Positions 34,836-42,863 of a DNA stretch of 46,198 bases are shown here, piece after piece. A model generated the notes under the pieces. That model was not told where the DNA came from and ran no database searches. It saw only the letters and a list, made by a program, of their open reading frames with translations. The stretch's first letter is position 1. Each line of letters starts with the position of its first letter. Position numbers and translations under genes: made by a program. Source of the DNA: Paraktedonobacter sp035294465 (GTDB lineage: Bacteria; Chloroflexota; Ktedonobacteria; Ktedonobacterales; Ktedonobacteraceae); assembly GCA_035294465.1 (NCBI GenBank), contig DATGKW010000208.1, forward strand, positions 1-46,198, given 5' to 3'.

Positions 34836-35114
34836 ATGCCTGTATTCTATCTGATTTTAACCTGGGCTGTGCTGGGAATCGTTATCGGCGCGCTCGCGCT
34901 CGCGGCCCATTTCAAACCGGCGACCTGGGGCAAAGCTGGCTGGCTCTGGATGCTGGCTCTTGGCCTCGGTTCGGCCCTGCTCGGCGGCCTGCTCGGCTTC
35001 TGGCTATTTGACCGGCTCTTTTCTACAGCCACGGCGCTCTGGGTCGCCGTGCTGGCTACATGCGTGCCGTGGCTCTCCAGCAATGTGCGGGCGCGGCTTG
35101 CAAAGCGTCCCTAA
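34836..35114 (+). CDS. Small three-helix membrane protein
   Basis: 92 residues with AAAGGAG before the start. Three hydrophobic segments: about 4-25, 35-58 (with a Gly-rich GLGSALLGGLLGFW) and 63-80. A basic C-terminus (NVRARLAKRP) is probably cytoplasmic. The layout recalls the small transglycosylase-associated (GlsB/YeaQ) membrane proteins, but the sequence match is too weak to assign. It follows the anchored hydrolase by 21 bases. Its stop overlaps the monooxygenase stop by four bases on the other strand. Confidence 0.75.
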   Translation: MPVFYLILTWAVLGIVIGALALAAHFKPATWGKAGWLWMLALGLGSALLGGLLGFWLFDRLFSTATALWVAVLATCVPWLSSNVRARLAKRP

Positions 35115-36664
35115 TGCTCTCCCGGCGGGCTTCCGCCTAACTTCTGTTCAAGATCGTGGGCAAAGCCAGTAGCCTGCTCAGGACGAAAAACGCCATAGAT
35201 ATAGCGGTCGGGACGCACCAGCACGTAGAGATCCTGGCTGAGAGGCAGCATGGTGCGGATCGTGCCGCCAACTGCCAGTCGGCGTGTTTGTAGCTTACGC
35301 CAGATTACTTGCTGCTCAATATCCGCGAATGCCTGTGGATTAATGTTATTGACGCGCAAAAGGGCAAAGCCGGGACCAAGCAAATCGTCGAGGAGCACGC
35401 GCCGGCCATCCGGCACGCTGATCTGTGGCTGGGGCAGCATCAATCCGGCCAGTCGGGCACCGAGTGGGCTTCCTGCCCGCGAGAAAAAGCCCTGTTTGTA
35501 GCGCGGCTGCGGTTTGATGCCTCCCTCACTGAGAGAAACACGCGCTCGCGGCAGGAGGTTGACGAGTCTGAAAAGCGCGTCGCGTACTACAGCCACGGGC
35601 CTCACGGTTGGCATGACGATGGAGCCGAGGAAACGCGAGAAATTGATCATCTGGCGCGTATGAGCCTTGCGCTCAAGCGTATAGCTTGCCAGCAAAGCGG
35701 GATCGGCCAGCCCTTGCAGCACGAGCCAGAGCTTCCAGCTCAGGTTATGTGCGTCACGCAGCCCGCTATTCAGCCCTTGCCCGCCAAAAGGCGGCATCAG
35801 GTGGGCCGCGTCACCCAGCAGGAAAACGCGCCCCTGCTGAAAGGTTTCGGCCAACGCGGCATGAAAGGTATAGACGGCAGAACGCACGATACGCGGCAGC
35901 GGTGGTCCACCCACGCGGCGAATCAAAGCGCATATATTCTCTGGCCGCGCGATTTCCGCCTCCTGCTCGCCAGGTAGCAGCATAAATTCCCAGCGTCGTC
36001 GGCGACCTGGAGATGGCACGGTCACGGCTGGTCGCGCCGCGTCGCAGAAGAAGCGCACGGTCGTTGAAGTATCTGGATCCTCAAGAGAATCGATGACCAG
36101 CCATTTCTGCGCGTAGGTCGTGCCTCGCATCGAGATTTTGAGTCCGGCCCGTACCACACTTTTCGCCCCATCACAGGCCAGCAGGTAACTACACTCCACC
36201 TGATACACTTCGCCGCCTGGATCGCGCACCGAAACAATTACGCCCTGGTCGCATTGCGTAAAAGACTCCAGGCTATGCCCAAACTGTACGCTCGTTGCCG
36301 GGAAGCGCTTGAGGCCCTCTAGCAGCGTGGCCTCGAAGGTGGGTTGGTGGAAAGTCGAGATCAGCGGATAGCCGTTGCGCTGTCGGCTGGGCGCGACCCG
36401 GGCCAGCAGGCAACTGCCTGAGAGATAGTGCGCTTCCAGATCATAGAGCAGATCGGCCCGCATAGCCTCGCTCAGCCCCATGGCCTGGCAAACGCGCAGC
36501 CCCTCGTCGTCCAGCGAGATAGCTCTGGGGCAATCGCTCAGTGCTGCATTGCGTTCGATCAACAGGGCATCAAGGCCATAGATGCCAAGCAGATTACCCA
36601 TAGCCAGCCCGGTTGGTCCCGCCCCCACAATAACGACTGAAAAATAAGGCAGCGCCGCGTTCAT
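35111..36664 (-). CDS. FAD-dependent aromatic monooxygenase (MhpA/PgaE-like)
   Basis: 517 residues from ATG 36664, overlapping the stop of the upstream ketosynthase in TGATG. The FAD-binding N-terminus is FSVVIVGAGPTGLAMGNLL with a following LLIERN. The DG motif is YLLACDGAKSVVRAGL and the second FAD motif is LLGDAAHLMPPFGGQGLNSG. A C-terminal thioredoxin-like domain (about 385-517) is as in MhpA and the polyketide hydroxylases PgaE and RdmE. Such enzymes add oxygen to phenolic rings using NAD(P)H. Within a ketosynthase operon it is most likely to tailor the product. It is the last gene of a four-gene coupled operon. Confidence 0.92.
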   Translation of the reverse strand: MNAALPYFSVVIVGAGPTGLAMGNLLGIYGLDALLIERNAALSDCPRAISLDDEGLRVCQAMGLSEAMRADLLYDLEAHYLSGSCLLARVAPSRQRNGYPLISTFHQPTFEATLLEGLKRFPATSVQFGHSLESFTQCDQGVIVSVRDPGGEVYQVECSYLLACDGAKSVVRAGLKISMRGTTYAQKWLVIDSLEDPDTSTTVRFFCDAARPAVTVPSPGRRRRWEFMLLPGEQEAEIARPENICALIRRVGGPPLPRIVRSAVYTFHAALAETFQQGRVFLLGDAAHLMPPFGGQGLNSGLRDAHNLSWKLWLVLQGLADPALLASYTLERKAHTRQMINFSRFLGSIVMPTVRPVAVVRDALFRLVNLLPRARVSLSEGGIKPQPRYKQGFFSRAGSPLGARLAGLMLPQPQISVPDGRRVLLDDLLGPGFALLRVNNINPQAFADIEQQVIWRKLQTRRLAVGGTIRTMLPLSQDLYVLVRPDRYIYGVFRPEQATGFAHDLEQKLGGSPPGEH

Positions 36665-37911
36665 CACTCTGCCCCCCTGCCTACAACCAGCGCGACGTTC
36701 GAGCCGCAAATCCCGCGCCCGCCGATCAGGGCGTGCGAACCGGCAAAGGGCTGCGCGCGCTCACGCACAAGGTTGAGTTGATGCAGTGGTTCAGGCTGTT
36801 CGCAGTTCAAGACAGGTGGGATCTGCCGGTTGCGCAGGGCCAGCAACGTCGTAATTGTATCCAGCGCTCCGGCTGCGGCATAGCTGTGTCCAATCATCGT
36901 GCGCGGAACGCTAACGGGCAGATCCTCCGTATACGCACCAAAAACCTCGCGCAACGCGGAAGCCTCGGCGCGGTCAGCCTGCACTTCGGCCCGCCCATCC
37001 AGATTAACATAGCTGATATCGGCGGGTCGGAGGTGCGCGTCCTGGAGGGCCAGGCGTATAGCCCGCGCATAATAGGTGCCATCGGACGAGGAAGAAAATG
37101 GAGCGCGCGCGTCGTTGGTCGATCCGGATCCCAGGATCTCTCCATAGATCGGCGCGCGGCGCAGTCTGGCGTGCTCATACTCTTCCAGGACACAAATGCC
37201 TGCGCCCTCGGCCAGAATCAATCCGGCAGCTCGCCGATCAAAGGGACGATAAGCGCGGGGATCACGGCCTGGTGCGCTCAGACCACTTTGCCCGAAAACC
37301 AGCAAGAAGAAAGGATGGAGCAGAGCCTCGCTTCCTCCGGCCAGTACAACATCCGCAACACCGCGCCGAATCGCGTTTGCGGCCACAGCCATCGCCTCCA
37401 GGCCCCCGGCGGTGTCGCTGACCGGGGTCTTGCAATAGCCTTGCAAACCATAACTGAGCGAGACCTGGCCAACGTTGGAGACCTGGAGCCAGGCAATAGC
37501 AGTATACGCGCTCATCGCGCGCGGCCCCTGCGTATAGAGGGCTTCGATCTGCCTGATCACAAATTCAACACCGCCGAGCGTATTGGCGATCACTGTCCCC
37601 ACACGCCGGGGATCTTCCAGGGCCAGATCGAGCCGCGCGTGGCGCAGAGCTTCCGCGACTGCCACACAGGCAAAATGAGTCATGCGGTCGGTGCGCTGAA
37701 CAAACTTGCGCTCCAGATACGCCTCCGCCTGAAAATCAGCCACTTCTCCGGCAACCGAGATAGGCAGATCCTCCGTTGGAAAACGCCGCAAAGGTTTAAT
37801 CCCAGAAATGCCGTTCAGACAGGATCGCCAGAACTCTTCAACACCCAGGCCATTTGGGGCAACTACTCCCATACCTGTCACAACGACCCGGCGCTCACCG
37901 GCAGCGCTCAT
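36664..37911 (-). CDS. Degenerate ketosynthase (KS-beta / chain-length-factor-like)
   Basis: 415 residues from ATG 37911, overlapping the stop of the upstream ketosynthase in ATGA. The fold is clearly that of KAS I/II: RVVVTGMGVVAPNGLGVEEF, RTDRMTHFACVAVAEAL and VVLAGGSEALLHPFF. The usual active-site Cys is Gly in VSDTAGGLEAMAVA (codon GGG at 37405-37407). The first His motif reads YVNLDGRAEVQADRAEASA, with Asp where His is normal, and the Lys before the second His is Arg (PRTMIGHSYAAAG). Only the last His remains. Chain-length factors of type II polyketide synthases also lose the Cys, usually to Gln. It should pair with the intact ketosynthase next to it. Confidence 0.92.
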   Translation of the reverse strand: MSAAGERRVVVTGMGVVAPNGLGVEEFWRSCLNGISGIKPLRRFPTEDLPISVAGEVADFQAEAYLERKFVQRTDRMTHFACVAVAEALRHARLDLALEDPRRVGTVIANTLGGVEFVIRQIEALYTQGPRAMSAYTAIAWLQVSNVGQVSLSYGLQGYCKTPVSDTAGGLEAMAVAANAIRRGVADVVLAGGSEALLHPFFLLVFGQSGLSAPGRDPRAYRPFDRRAAGLILAEGAGICVLEEYEHARLRRAPIYGEILGSGSTNDARAPFSSSSDGTYYARAIRLALQDAHLRPADISYVNLDGRAEVQADRAEASALREVFGAYTEDLPVSVPRTMIGHSYAAAGALDTITTLLALRNRQIPPVLNCEQPEPLHQLNLVRERAQPFAGSHALIGGRGICGSNVALVVGRGAE

Positions 37912-39227
37912 ATCTCCCCCTCTTTTTCCTGAGTTGCCAGGAACTCTGGGCGGGCCAGCACCAGCGCCGTATTTACCCCGCCAAAGCCACTGGAATGACT
38001 CAATGCGACCTGGAAACTGGCCGGGCGGGCGACATTGGGTACATAATCGAGGTCGCACAGCGGGTCGGCCTGCTCCTGGTTAATCGTGGGCGGCAGAATC
38101 TGATGATGCAGCGCCAGCGCCGTCACCACCGCCTCAATTGCGCTCGCGGCACCCTGCGCATGCCCAATCATCGATTTTGTCGCGCTGATTGGAATGCGAT
38201 AGGCGTACTCACCAAAGACCGCCTTATAGGCAGCGGTTTCAGCCGGTTCATTAGAAGGAGTCGAACTGCCGTGTGAATTAATGTAGCCCAGTTGGCGTGG
38301 AGTAATGCCAGCCTCGGTCATAGCCTGGCGCAAGAGATCTTGCAGCGGGCTTCCATCAGGAGGCAAAGCGGTCATATGATAAGCATTGCTGTTGGAAACA
38401 AAGGCCAGCAGTTCCGCATAGATCGTAGCCCCGCGCTCTAACGCCCCTTCCCGATCTTCTAGCAGAAGCACAGCCGCGCCCTCGCTCATGACAAAACCGT
38501 CGCGCAGCCTGTCATAAGGTCGTGAGGCCCGCTCAGGCTCGGCATTCCTGGTACTCAACGCACGCATCACCGAGAAGACATTGATGCTGCTGGGATTAAT
38601 CGAAGAATCGCAGCCACCAGCAAGCATACTGGTCGCTCTACCCTCCTGGATATTCCAGAACGCCTGCCCAATCGCGTCCGCGCCTGCCGAACAGCCCGTA
38701 GCGATGACCGTGCTGGGGCCGTGCAATTGATAGTGCATCGCGATTGCTGTGGCAGGCATGGATGAGAGCAAGAGTGTCGCGAGATTCACGCCACTGGCCG
38801 GATACGCTGGCGGCTGTTTGCCGCTCCTCGTAAACAGCCGCCACAGGCGCTCTCCTTCCCCAACCGGCCCCATAGCGGTGCCAATCGCGACTCCGCAGTT
38901 ATCGCGGTCAAAGGAAGCGGTCAGTTTATCAGGTGGGGAGAGCAGGCCACCATCCTGCAAGGCGAGATGAGCTGCGGCTACCACAAACTGCGTGCTCCGA
39001 TCAAGTACTTCAATTTCCTGCTCGCTCAGTCCAAAATCACGCGCGGGAAAACTGGGTACTTCTCCGGCGATACGAACCGGCAGGAAACCGGCGTCGAAGC
39101 GGGTAATCTGGCGAACGCCCGAACGCCCCTCGACGCAGGCCCGCCAGAATTCCTGCTGTCCGTTTCCATTCGGGGCAATCACGCCCAGGCCAGTAATCAC
39201 AACGCGGTGCCGGGGCTGTTCGCTCAT
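37908..39227 (-). CDS. Beta-ketoacyl synthase with intact triad (KS-alpha)
   Basis: 439 residues. It overlaps the hydrolase-like gene at its start and the second ketosynthase at its end, in both cases by ATGA. The FabF/KS-alpha fold has VVITGLGVIAPNGNGQQEFW, VDRSTQ-like LDRSTQFVVAAAHLAL, the catalytic Cys in VIATGCSAGADAIGQAF, His in YINSHGSSTPSNEPAETAA, Lys-His in SATKSMIGHAQGAASAIEA and the end SHSSGFGGVNTALVL. It condenses malonyl units onto an acyl chain held on a carrier protein. Coupled to a Cys-less twin, it looks like the KS-alpha of a type II polyketide-like system rather than the housekeeping FabF. Confidence 0.94.
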   Translation of the reverse strand: MSEQPRHRVVITGLGVIAPNGNGQQEFWRACVEGRSGVRQITRFDAGFLPVRIAGEVPSFPARDFGLSEQEIEVLDRSTQFVVAAAHLALQDGGLLSPPDKLTASFDRDNCGVAIGTAMGPVGEGERLWRLFTRSGKQPPAYPASGVNLATLLLSSMPATAIAMHYQLHGPSTVIATGCSAGADAIGQAFWNIQEGRATSMLAGGCDSSINPSSINVFSVMRALSTRNAEPERASRPYDRLRDGFVMSEGAAVLLLEDREGALERGATIYAELLAFVSNSNAYHMTALPPDGSPLQDLLRQAMTEAGITPRQLGYINSHGSSTPSNEPAETAAYKAVFGEYAYRIPISATKSMIGHAQGAASAIEAVVTALALHHQILPPTINQEQADPLCDLDYVPNVARPASFQVALSHSSGFGGVNTALVLARPEFLATQEKEGEI

Positions 39228-40132
39228 GTGGACGCCCCTCGCTCCAGGAAGTCCTGGATAATCCGATTGACAGTAGCCGCCTGAGAGTACAGAAAGAAGC
39301 GCTCCCCGCCCGCGATAACGTGGTAGCCGGCACAGTTGGGCAAATGTTGGGCAAACCAGCGGGTCCTGGCTTCGGGCGCGAGAACGTCATCAAAGCGATT
39401 GATCAGCAGCACAGGCATAGTCAGGCGATCAAGTCGTTTGCGGATATCGAAGCTGTGAATCACCGGCAGGACCGAGTATTTATAGACGGCGGGCCAGTCA
39501 TTGATTTTGCGAAACTGGTCTTCAATCAACGCGCGTGGCAACACAGAGAGTTGCTCCTCTTCCATGAGCGAGTGAAGACTCGGCTGGCGAGCGACGATAT
39601 AGTTGACAACGGTACGGCGCAGGAAATCCGCCGAGAGAATATGCTCAACCGGCAGGCGCAGGTAGAGCTCATGCAGCAGCCAGATCCAGGGATGGGGTCG
39701 GATCTGGTATTCAGCTCCCTGGGCAACGATAGTTAGAGAGCGGCAACGCTGGGGATAGCGCATGGCAAATTCTAGCAGAACCATCGCGCCATCGCCGTGC
39801 GCGACGAAATCGGCGGCCATAATCTCCAGGTGGTTGAGCAACCCGCGCAATTCCTCGACCCGTTCTTCTCTCCCGGTAAACGTCCGCCGCGTCTCACGGC
39901 GCCGGTAGAGGATTACGCGCCGCTGCTGGCTAAAGAAGCGTACCTGGCGCGCGTAGACAAATTCCAGATGCTCCAGGATCGGCACAAAGATCAGAGGAAT
40001 GCCCCGGCCGATATCGATGAGCGGCAACACAGTATCGCCAACCACCTGATGCTGGAAAAGCGTCTCCAGATACTCGACATCGGCCTGGAACGAGCTGGCA
40101 TCAACCAGGACTTCGGGCTGTCTACAGGTCAT
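39224..40132 (-). CDS. Alpha/beta-hydrolase-fold protein lacking the catalytic triad
   Basis: 302 residues from ATG 40132, with GGGAGAG about six bases upstream. A GTG at 40150 is the alternative. The order of elements is that of alpha/beta hydrolases: PLIDIGRGIPLIFVPILEH, RVILYRRRETR, then ADFVAHGDGAMVLLEFAMRYP-like elbow, LTMPVLLINRFDDVLAP and VIAGGERFFLYSQA near the end. In the elbow the usual GHSxGG reads AHGDGA, so Gly stands where the nucleophile Ser should be. The usual GGH at the end reads GGE. Only the Asp is kept. It is first in the ketosynthase operon. A binding, cyclase or scaffold role is possible; simple ester hydrolysis is unlikely. Confidence 0.8.
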   Translation of the reverse strand: MTCRQPEVLVDASSFQADVEYLETLFQHQVVGDTVLPLIDIGRGIPLIFVPILEHLEFVYARQVRFFSQQRRVILYRRRETRRTFTGREERVEELRGLLNHLEIMAADFVAHGDGAMVLLEFAMRYPQRCRSLTIVAQGAEYQIRPHPWIWLLHELYLRLPVEHILSADFLRRTVVNYIVARQPSLHSLMEEEQLSVLPRALIEDQFRKINDWPAVYKYSVLPVIHSFDIRKRLDRLTMPVLLINRFDDVLAPEARTRWFAQHLPNCAGYHVIAGGERFFLYSQAATVNRIIQDFLERGAST

Positions 40133-40209
40133 CAAATCTCTCCCTGGCACCCAGATAGAATACGCGGTTCAAAAATCGCTTGAGTAAGTGTAAACTGACT
40201 CTATACAAA

Positions 40210-40215
40210 ATTATA
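40210..40215 (-). promoter_or_regulatory. Candidate -10 box of the ketosynthase operon
   Basis: A perfect TATAAT on the minus strand, 78 bases before the hydrolase-like gene, in the AT-rich 165-base gap to the divergent SnoaL-like gene. No clear -35 was found. Confidence 0.4.
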
Positions 40216-40297
40216 ACCTATATGATGATCATATGCTCGCAGGTTACACAAAGATAGATTAACGTAGACTCTCTATTAAAGCCAGGAAGTCAAGAGC

Positions 40298-40738
40298 ATG
40301 CATACCGAAGAAGGACCAGAACAATTAAAAATCGCCCGCGCCTGGATCGCGGCTTTCAACGCACACGACGTGGCCGCGCTTGTCGCTCTGTACGCGCCCG
40401 ATGCCGAGCTCTTTGACGCGGGTATGAAGCGGATGCGTCGGGGCAGACAAGAAATTACCGACTGGTTCGAGCGCCGCTTCTCCAGCCTGCCAGAAATTAC
40501 CTACACTCCGGCAGAAGAGATTGCCGAGAATGATTTCGTCGCGATCACCTGGACCGTGCGCGGGTACACGCCGCGCCTGCTGGGCCTGCGCTGGCTTGCG
40601 CGCCCGTTCTCTGTTGATGGCGTGAGCGTTTTTCATCTGCGCAACGGTCTGATCACGCGCCAGCGCGGCTACTACGATCACCTCGCTGTGGTGGAACGCG
40701 CCCTGCCATTCTTGCGCCTGCTGCCTAGCCGGATGTAA
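40298..40738 (+). CDS. SnoaL-like (NTF2 fold) protein
   Basis: 146 residues with AGGAAG nine bases upstream. The cone-shaped NTF2 fold is indicated by IARAWIAAFNAHDVAALVAL, YAPDAELFDAGMKRMRRGR, ITDWFERRFSSLPEITYTP, FVAITWTVRGYTP and GVSVFHLRNGLITRQRGYYD. SnoaL itself is a polyketide cyclase, but most SnoaL-like proteins have other or unknown roles. It is divergent from the ketosynthase operon and shares its control region, which makes a role in the same pathway worth testing. The stop codon abuts a nested inverted-repeat element. Confidence 0.85.
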   Translation: MHTEEGPEQLKIARAWIAAFNAHDVAALVALYAPDAELFDAGMKRMRRGRQEITDWFERRFSSLPEITYTPAEEIAENDFVAITWTVRGYTPRLLGLRWLARPFSVDGVSVFHLRNGLITRQRGYYDHLAVVERALPFLRLLPSRM

Positions 40739-40895
40739 GAGTGTGTCTGCTTTCCGTCCCGTTCGCGTGCGAGCGCTTGCGACCAGCGAGGGCAGAAAGA
40801 TTGAGAATCAGACGCACTCTAAGGAGCAATGAACGAGGAGAGGCTCCTTACACGGAATGAAGCGACGCATGCGAGGAGCGTCACTTCATTCCGTG
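40738..40895. repeat. Nested inverted-repeat element (MITE-like plus long hairpin)
   Basis: The part at 40738-40820 has imperfect ends, AGAGTGTGTCTG and CAGACGCACTCT (11 of 12 complementary), like a miniature transposon. Next comes AAGGAGC (40821-40827) with GCTCCTT (40843-40849). Last is a long hairpin: CACGGAATGAAGCGACGC (40851-40868), a nine-base loop and GCGTCACTTCATTCCGTG (40878-40895), 17 of 18 paired. No T tract follows on either strand, and no clear target duplication is seen. Confidence 0.6.
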
Positions 40896-40937
40896 GATGA
40901 ACAGGCACAACTGAAACGGATTCCACTATCACAGACC

Positions 40938-41432
40938 CTAGCCGGGAAACTCAGCCGGAATGTTATGCATGCCGAGGGTAAAGGAGAGCTCGCCGCCGTG
41001 GTGCAGATCATGCTCCATCACGTGCCAGACAACCCAGGCGCGCGACAGCTCTACGCGCTGACCATTCCAGTCATCGGGAAAAGTTTGCCGCATATCGTCG
41101 GAGCTCCAACGGGCCAGGCAGTCTGCCATGCATTGCCAGGTGCGGTCGAGGGCCTGCACTATCTCAGCGGTCGTTCGGGCGGGCGCGCCAGGCTCATCCC
41201 AACTCGCGTACGCCTTCACATCGGCGCCGCAGTCTTCACCTAGAAAATGGGCGAACCAGCCAGCACGGCAGCCGATGATGTGCAGGGCATTCTCGCCTAT
41301 GGAACGCAGGTGGGGCGCAGCGCGCAACTCAAGCTGCTCGGCAGTGAGCAGCGCGAGCGACCCTTTGATGTGATCCTGGTACGCTTTCCAGGATGTATAG
41401 AACGTTGTAAGTGTGAAGTTTTCTTCAGCCAT
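40938..41432 (-). CDS. DinB/YfiT-like metal-binding four-helix protein
   Basis: 164 residues, with GGAGGAG nine bases before ATG 41432. The DinB fold is a four-helix bundle with three metal-binding histidines. Here they are in SIGENALHIIGCRAGWFAHF and in VWHVMEHDLHHGGELSFTLG, where the HDLHH cluster is typical. Family members include thiol-dependent transferases that use bacillithiol or mycothiol, and many of unknown role. It lies three bases after a short DinB-like remnant frame that contains its ribosome site. Confidence 0.88.
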   Translation of the reverse strand: MAEENFTLTTFYTSWKAYQDHIKGSLALLTAEQLELRAAPHLRSIGENALHIIGCRAGWFAHFLGEDCGADVKAYASWDEPGAPARTTAEIVQALDRTWQCMADCLARWSSDDMRQTFPDDWNGQRVELSRAWVVWHVMEHDLHHGGELSFTLGMHNIPAEFPG

Positions 41433-41435
41433 ATG

Positions 41436-41567
41436 CTATATCTCCTCCGGCGAGAGGCCAGCCGCAAGCGCTACGAGGCGCGCAGGCGTCTCTGCAAACA
41501 GGGCCATAACCTGCTCGATTAGGCGCGATTTTCCAGCCTCACCTATTATCAAATCCCTTTCTCGCAT
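41436..41567 (-). pseudogene. Short DinB-like N-terminal remnant upstream of the DinB gene
   Basis: 43 codons from an ATG at 41567 to TAG at 41436, just before the DinB start. Its end reads RLIEQVMALFAETPARLVAL then AAGLSPEEI, very like the first helix of many DinB proteins. A second DinB gene was probably truncated here, or it is a translated leader. The GGAGGAG of the intact gene lies inside its last codons. The remaining gap up to 41710 holds nothing I recognise. Confidence 0.5.
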
Positions 41568-41710
41568 GCCATAACAGCATTCTTCTTCAGAATAGTGGCA
41601 AAAGCGGTTAGGATCGACCCTGATTGCAGCATCAAACGGCGAGAAATGCTCAGGCAGCGAAGATCAATTGGAGCCTCTTTCACCCTCCGTGTCTCTTACC
41701 AACAAGCAAG

Positions 41711-42823
41711 CTACATCGTCCTGGTTACTTTTGTCAGGCCGCGCGGCCTGTCAGGATTCAGCCCCTTGCTTACTGAGAGATACATAGCCAGGAACTGGCC
41801 ATAGATAATGTTCGGGATGGGCGAGAGCAGTTCAGCCACATCAATAGGAGCGCTTGCCTCGTGCCCACTGATACTGCCGTTCAGCGCCGGGAGTTGTGCC
41901 AGAATGGGCGTAGTCGCCAGATCCAGCAAGCGCGGGTCCTCGGCGATCACAATGGTATCGGCTTCCCTCTCTTTGAGAAACTTGAGCAGCTCATAGTTAT
42001 CTGCCAGCGTGCGGCCCGCAGGCGCGTAGAGCACGACGGTTCTGCCAAACTCGATGATCGCAGTGGGGCCGTGCCGGAAGTCTGCCGTTGAGAAAGGCGT
42101 AGCGACCAGGTAGCAGGTTTCAGTGAGCTTCAATGCGGTTTCGCGGGCCGTGCTATAGTTGAAGGCACGCCCCAGCACCACACAATCGCGCGCGTGGACG
42201 TAGCGTTGTACCACACCGGCCACGCTCTCTTCGCTGCTCAGCGCCACCTCAGTCAGATCCGGCAGGTGATTGATGTAGCCGGTCAGGGACTCTCCTCCCG
42301 GCAGATGAGCCGCCAGTTGCGCCAGAATCGCGCACGTGGTTGTGTACGTCTTGGTTGCGGCAACACTCAATTCCGCACCAGCCGCGCAATACAGCGCGTA
42401 CTCAGCCGCGTTGGCTAGCAGCGAACCCTCCACGTTTGTAATTCCTACGGTGAGCGCTCCTACCTCGCGTGCCTGCTCGATCACTCCCGTTACATCTGGC
42501 GCCACCCCCGATTGCGAAATGCCAATAACCAGGGCATGTTGCAAGTGCAACCGTGCCCCGTACAGAGTGACAATCGAAGGCGTGGCCAGCGCCACAGGAA
42601 TCCCGTTCAGATATTGAAAGATGTATTGTCCATACAGAGCTGCGTGATCTGAGGTCCCGCGAGCCACCAGAACAATCAAATCGATCTCACGCCTGCGCAC
42701 TTCTTCCGAGATCCGCTCAATCACCGGCAGCGATCCTGTCAGAGCGTGCCTGATTGCCTCCGGTTGTTCATGGATCTCGCGCCAGATACAGGTCGAACGT
42801 ACATCACAGATGTTGCCGCTCAT
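41711..42823 (-). CDS. Double-SIS-domain amino-sugar isomerase/deaminase-like protein (GlmS C-terminal type)
   Basis: 370 residues from ATG 42823, with AGAGGA about eight bases upstream. It matches the isomerase half of GlmS without the glutaminase domain: WREIHEQPEAIRHALTG, VARGTSDHAALYGQYIFQYL, SQSGVAPDVTGVIEQARE, SVAATKTYTTTCAILAQLA, TADFRHGPTAIIEF and LNPDRPRGLTKVTRT. Such proteins isomerise or deaminate amino-sugar phosphates (AgaS, NagB-II, FrlB types). The Glu and Ser phosphate-site residues look intact. A palindrome of the GntR/HutC kind lies just upstream, fitting control by an amino-sugar signal. No transporter for such a sugar is in the window. Confidence 0.9.
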   Translation of the reverse strand: MSGNICDVRSTCIWREIHEQPEAIRHALTGSLPVIERISEEVRRREIDLIVLVARGTSDHAALYGQYIFQYLNGIPVALATPSIVTLYGARLHLQHALVIGISQSGVAPDVTGVIEQAREVGALTVGITNVEGSLLANAAEYALYCAAGAELSVAATKTYTTTCAILAQLAAHLPGGESLTGYINHLPDLTEVALSSEESVAGVVQRYVHARDCVVLGRAFNYSTARETALKLTETCYLVATPFSTADFRHGPTAIIEFGRTVVLYAPAGRTLADNYELLKFLKEREADTIVIAEDPRLLDLATTPILAQLPALNGSISGHEASAPIDVAELLSPIPNIIYGQFLAMYLSVSKGLNPDRPRGLTKVTRTM

Positions 42824-42863
42824 GCTCAATCCTCTCAAGGCCGGCTGTCTTGATTTTATCTAT

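Noticed and set aside
36733..37932. A 399-codon open frame on the plus strand opposite the second ketosynthase
   Set aside because: It is the complement of a clear ketosynthase gene, has no ribosome site or recognisable domain, and such long antisense frames are common opposite GC-rich codons.
41500..41560. P-loop-like GEAGKS in the DinB-like remnant
   Set aside because: It lacks the proper GxxxxGKS/T spacing and the rest of an ATPase. The DinB likeness of the following residues is better.
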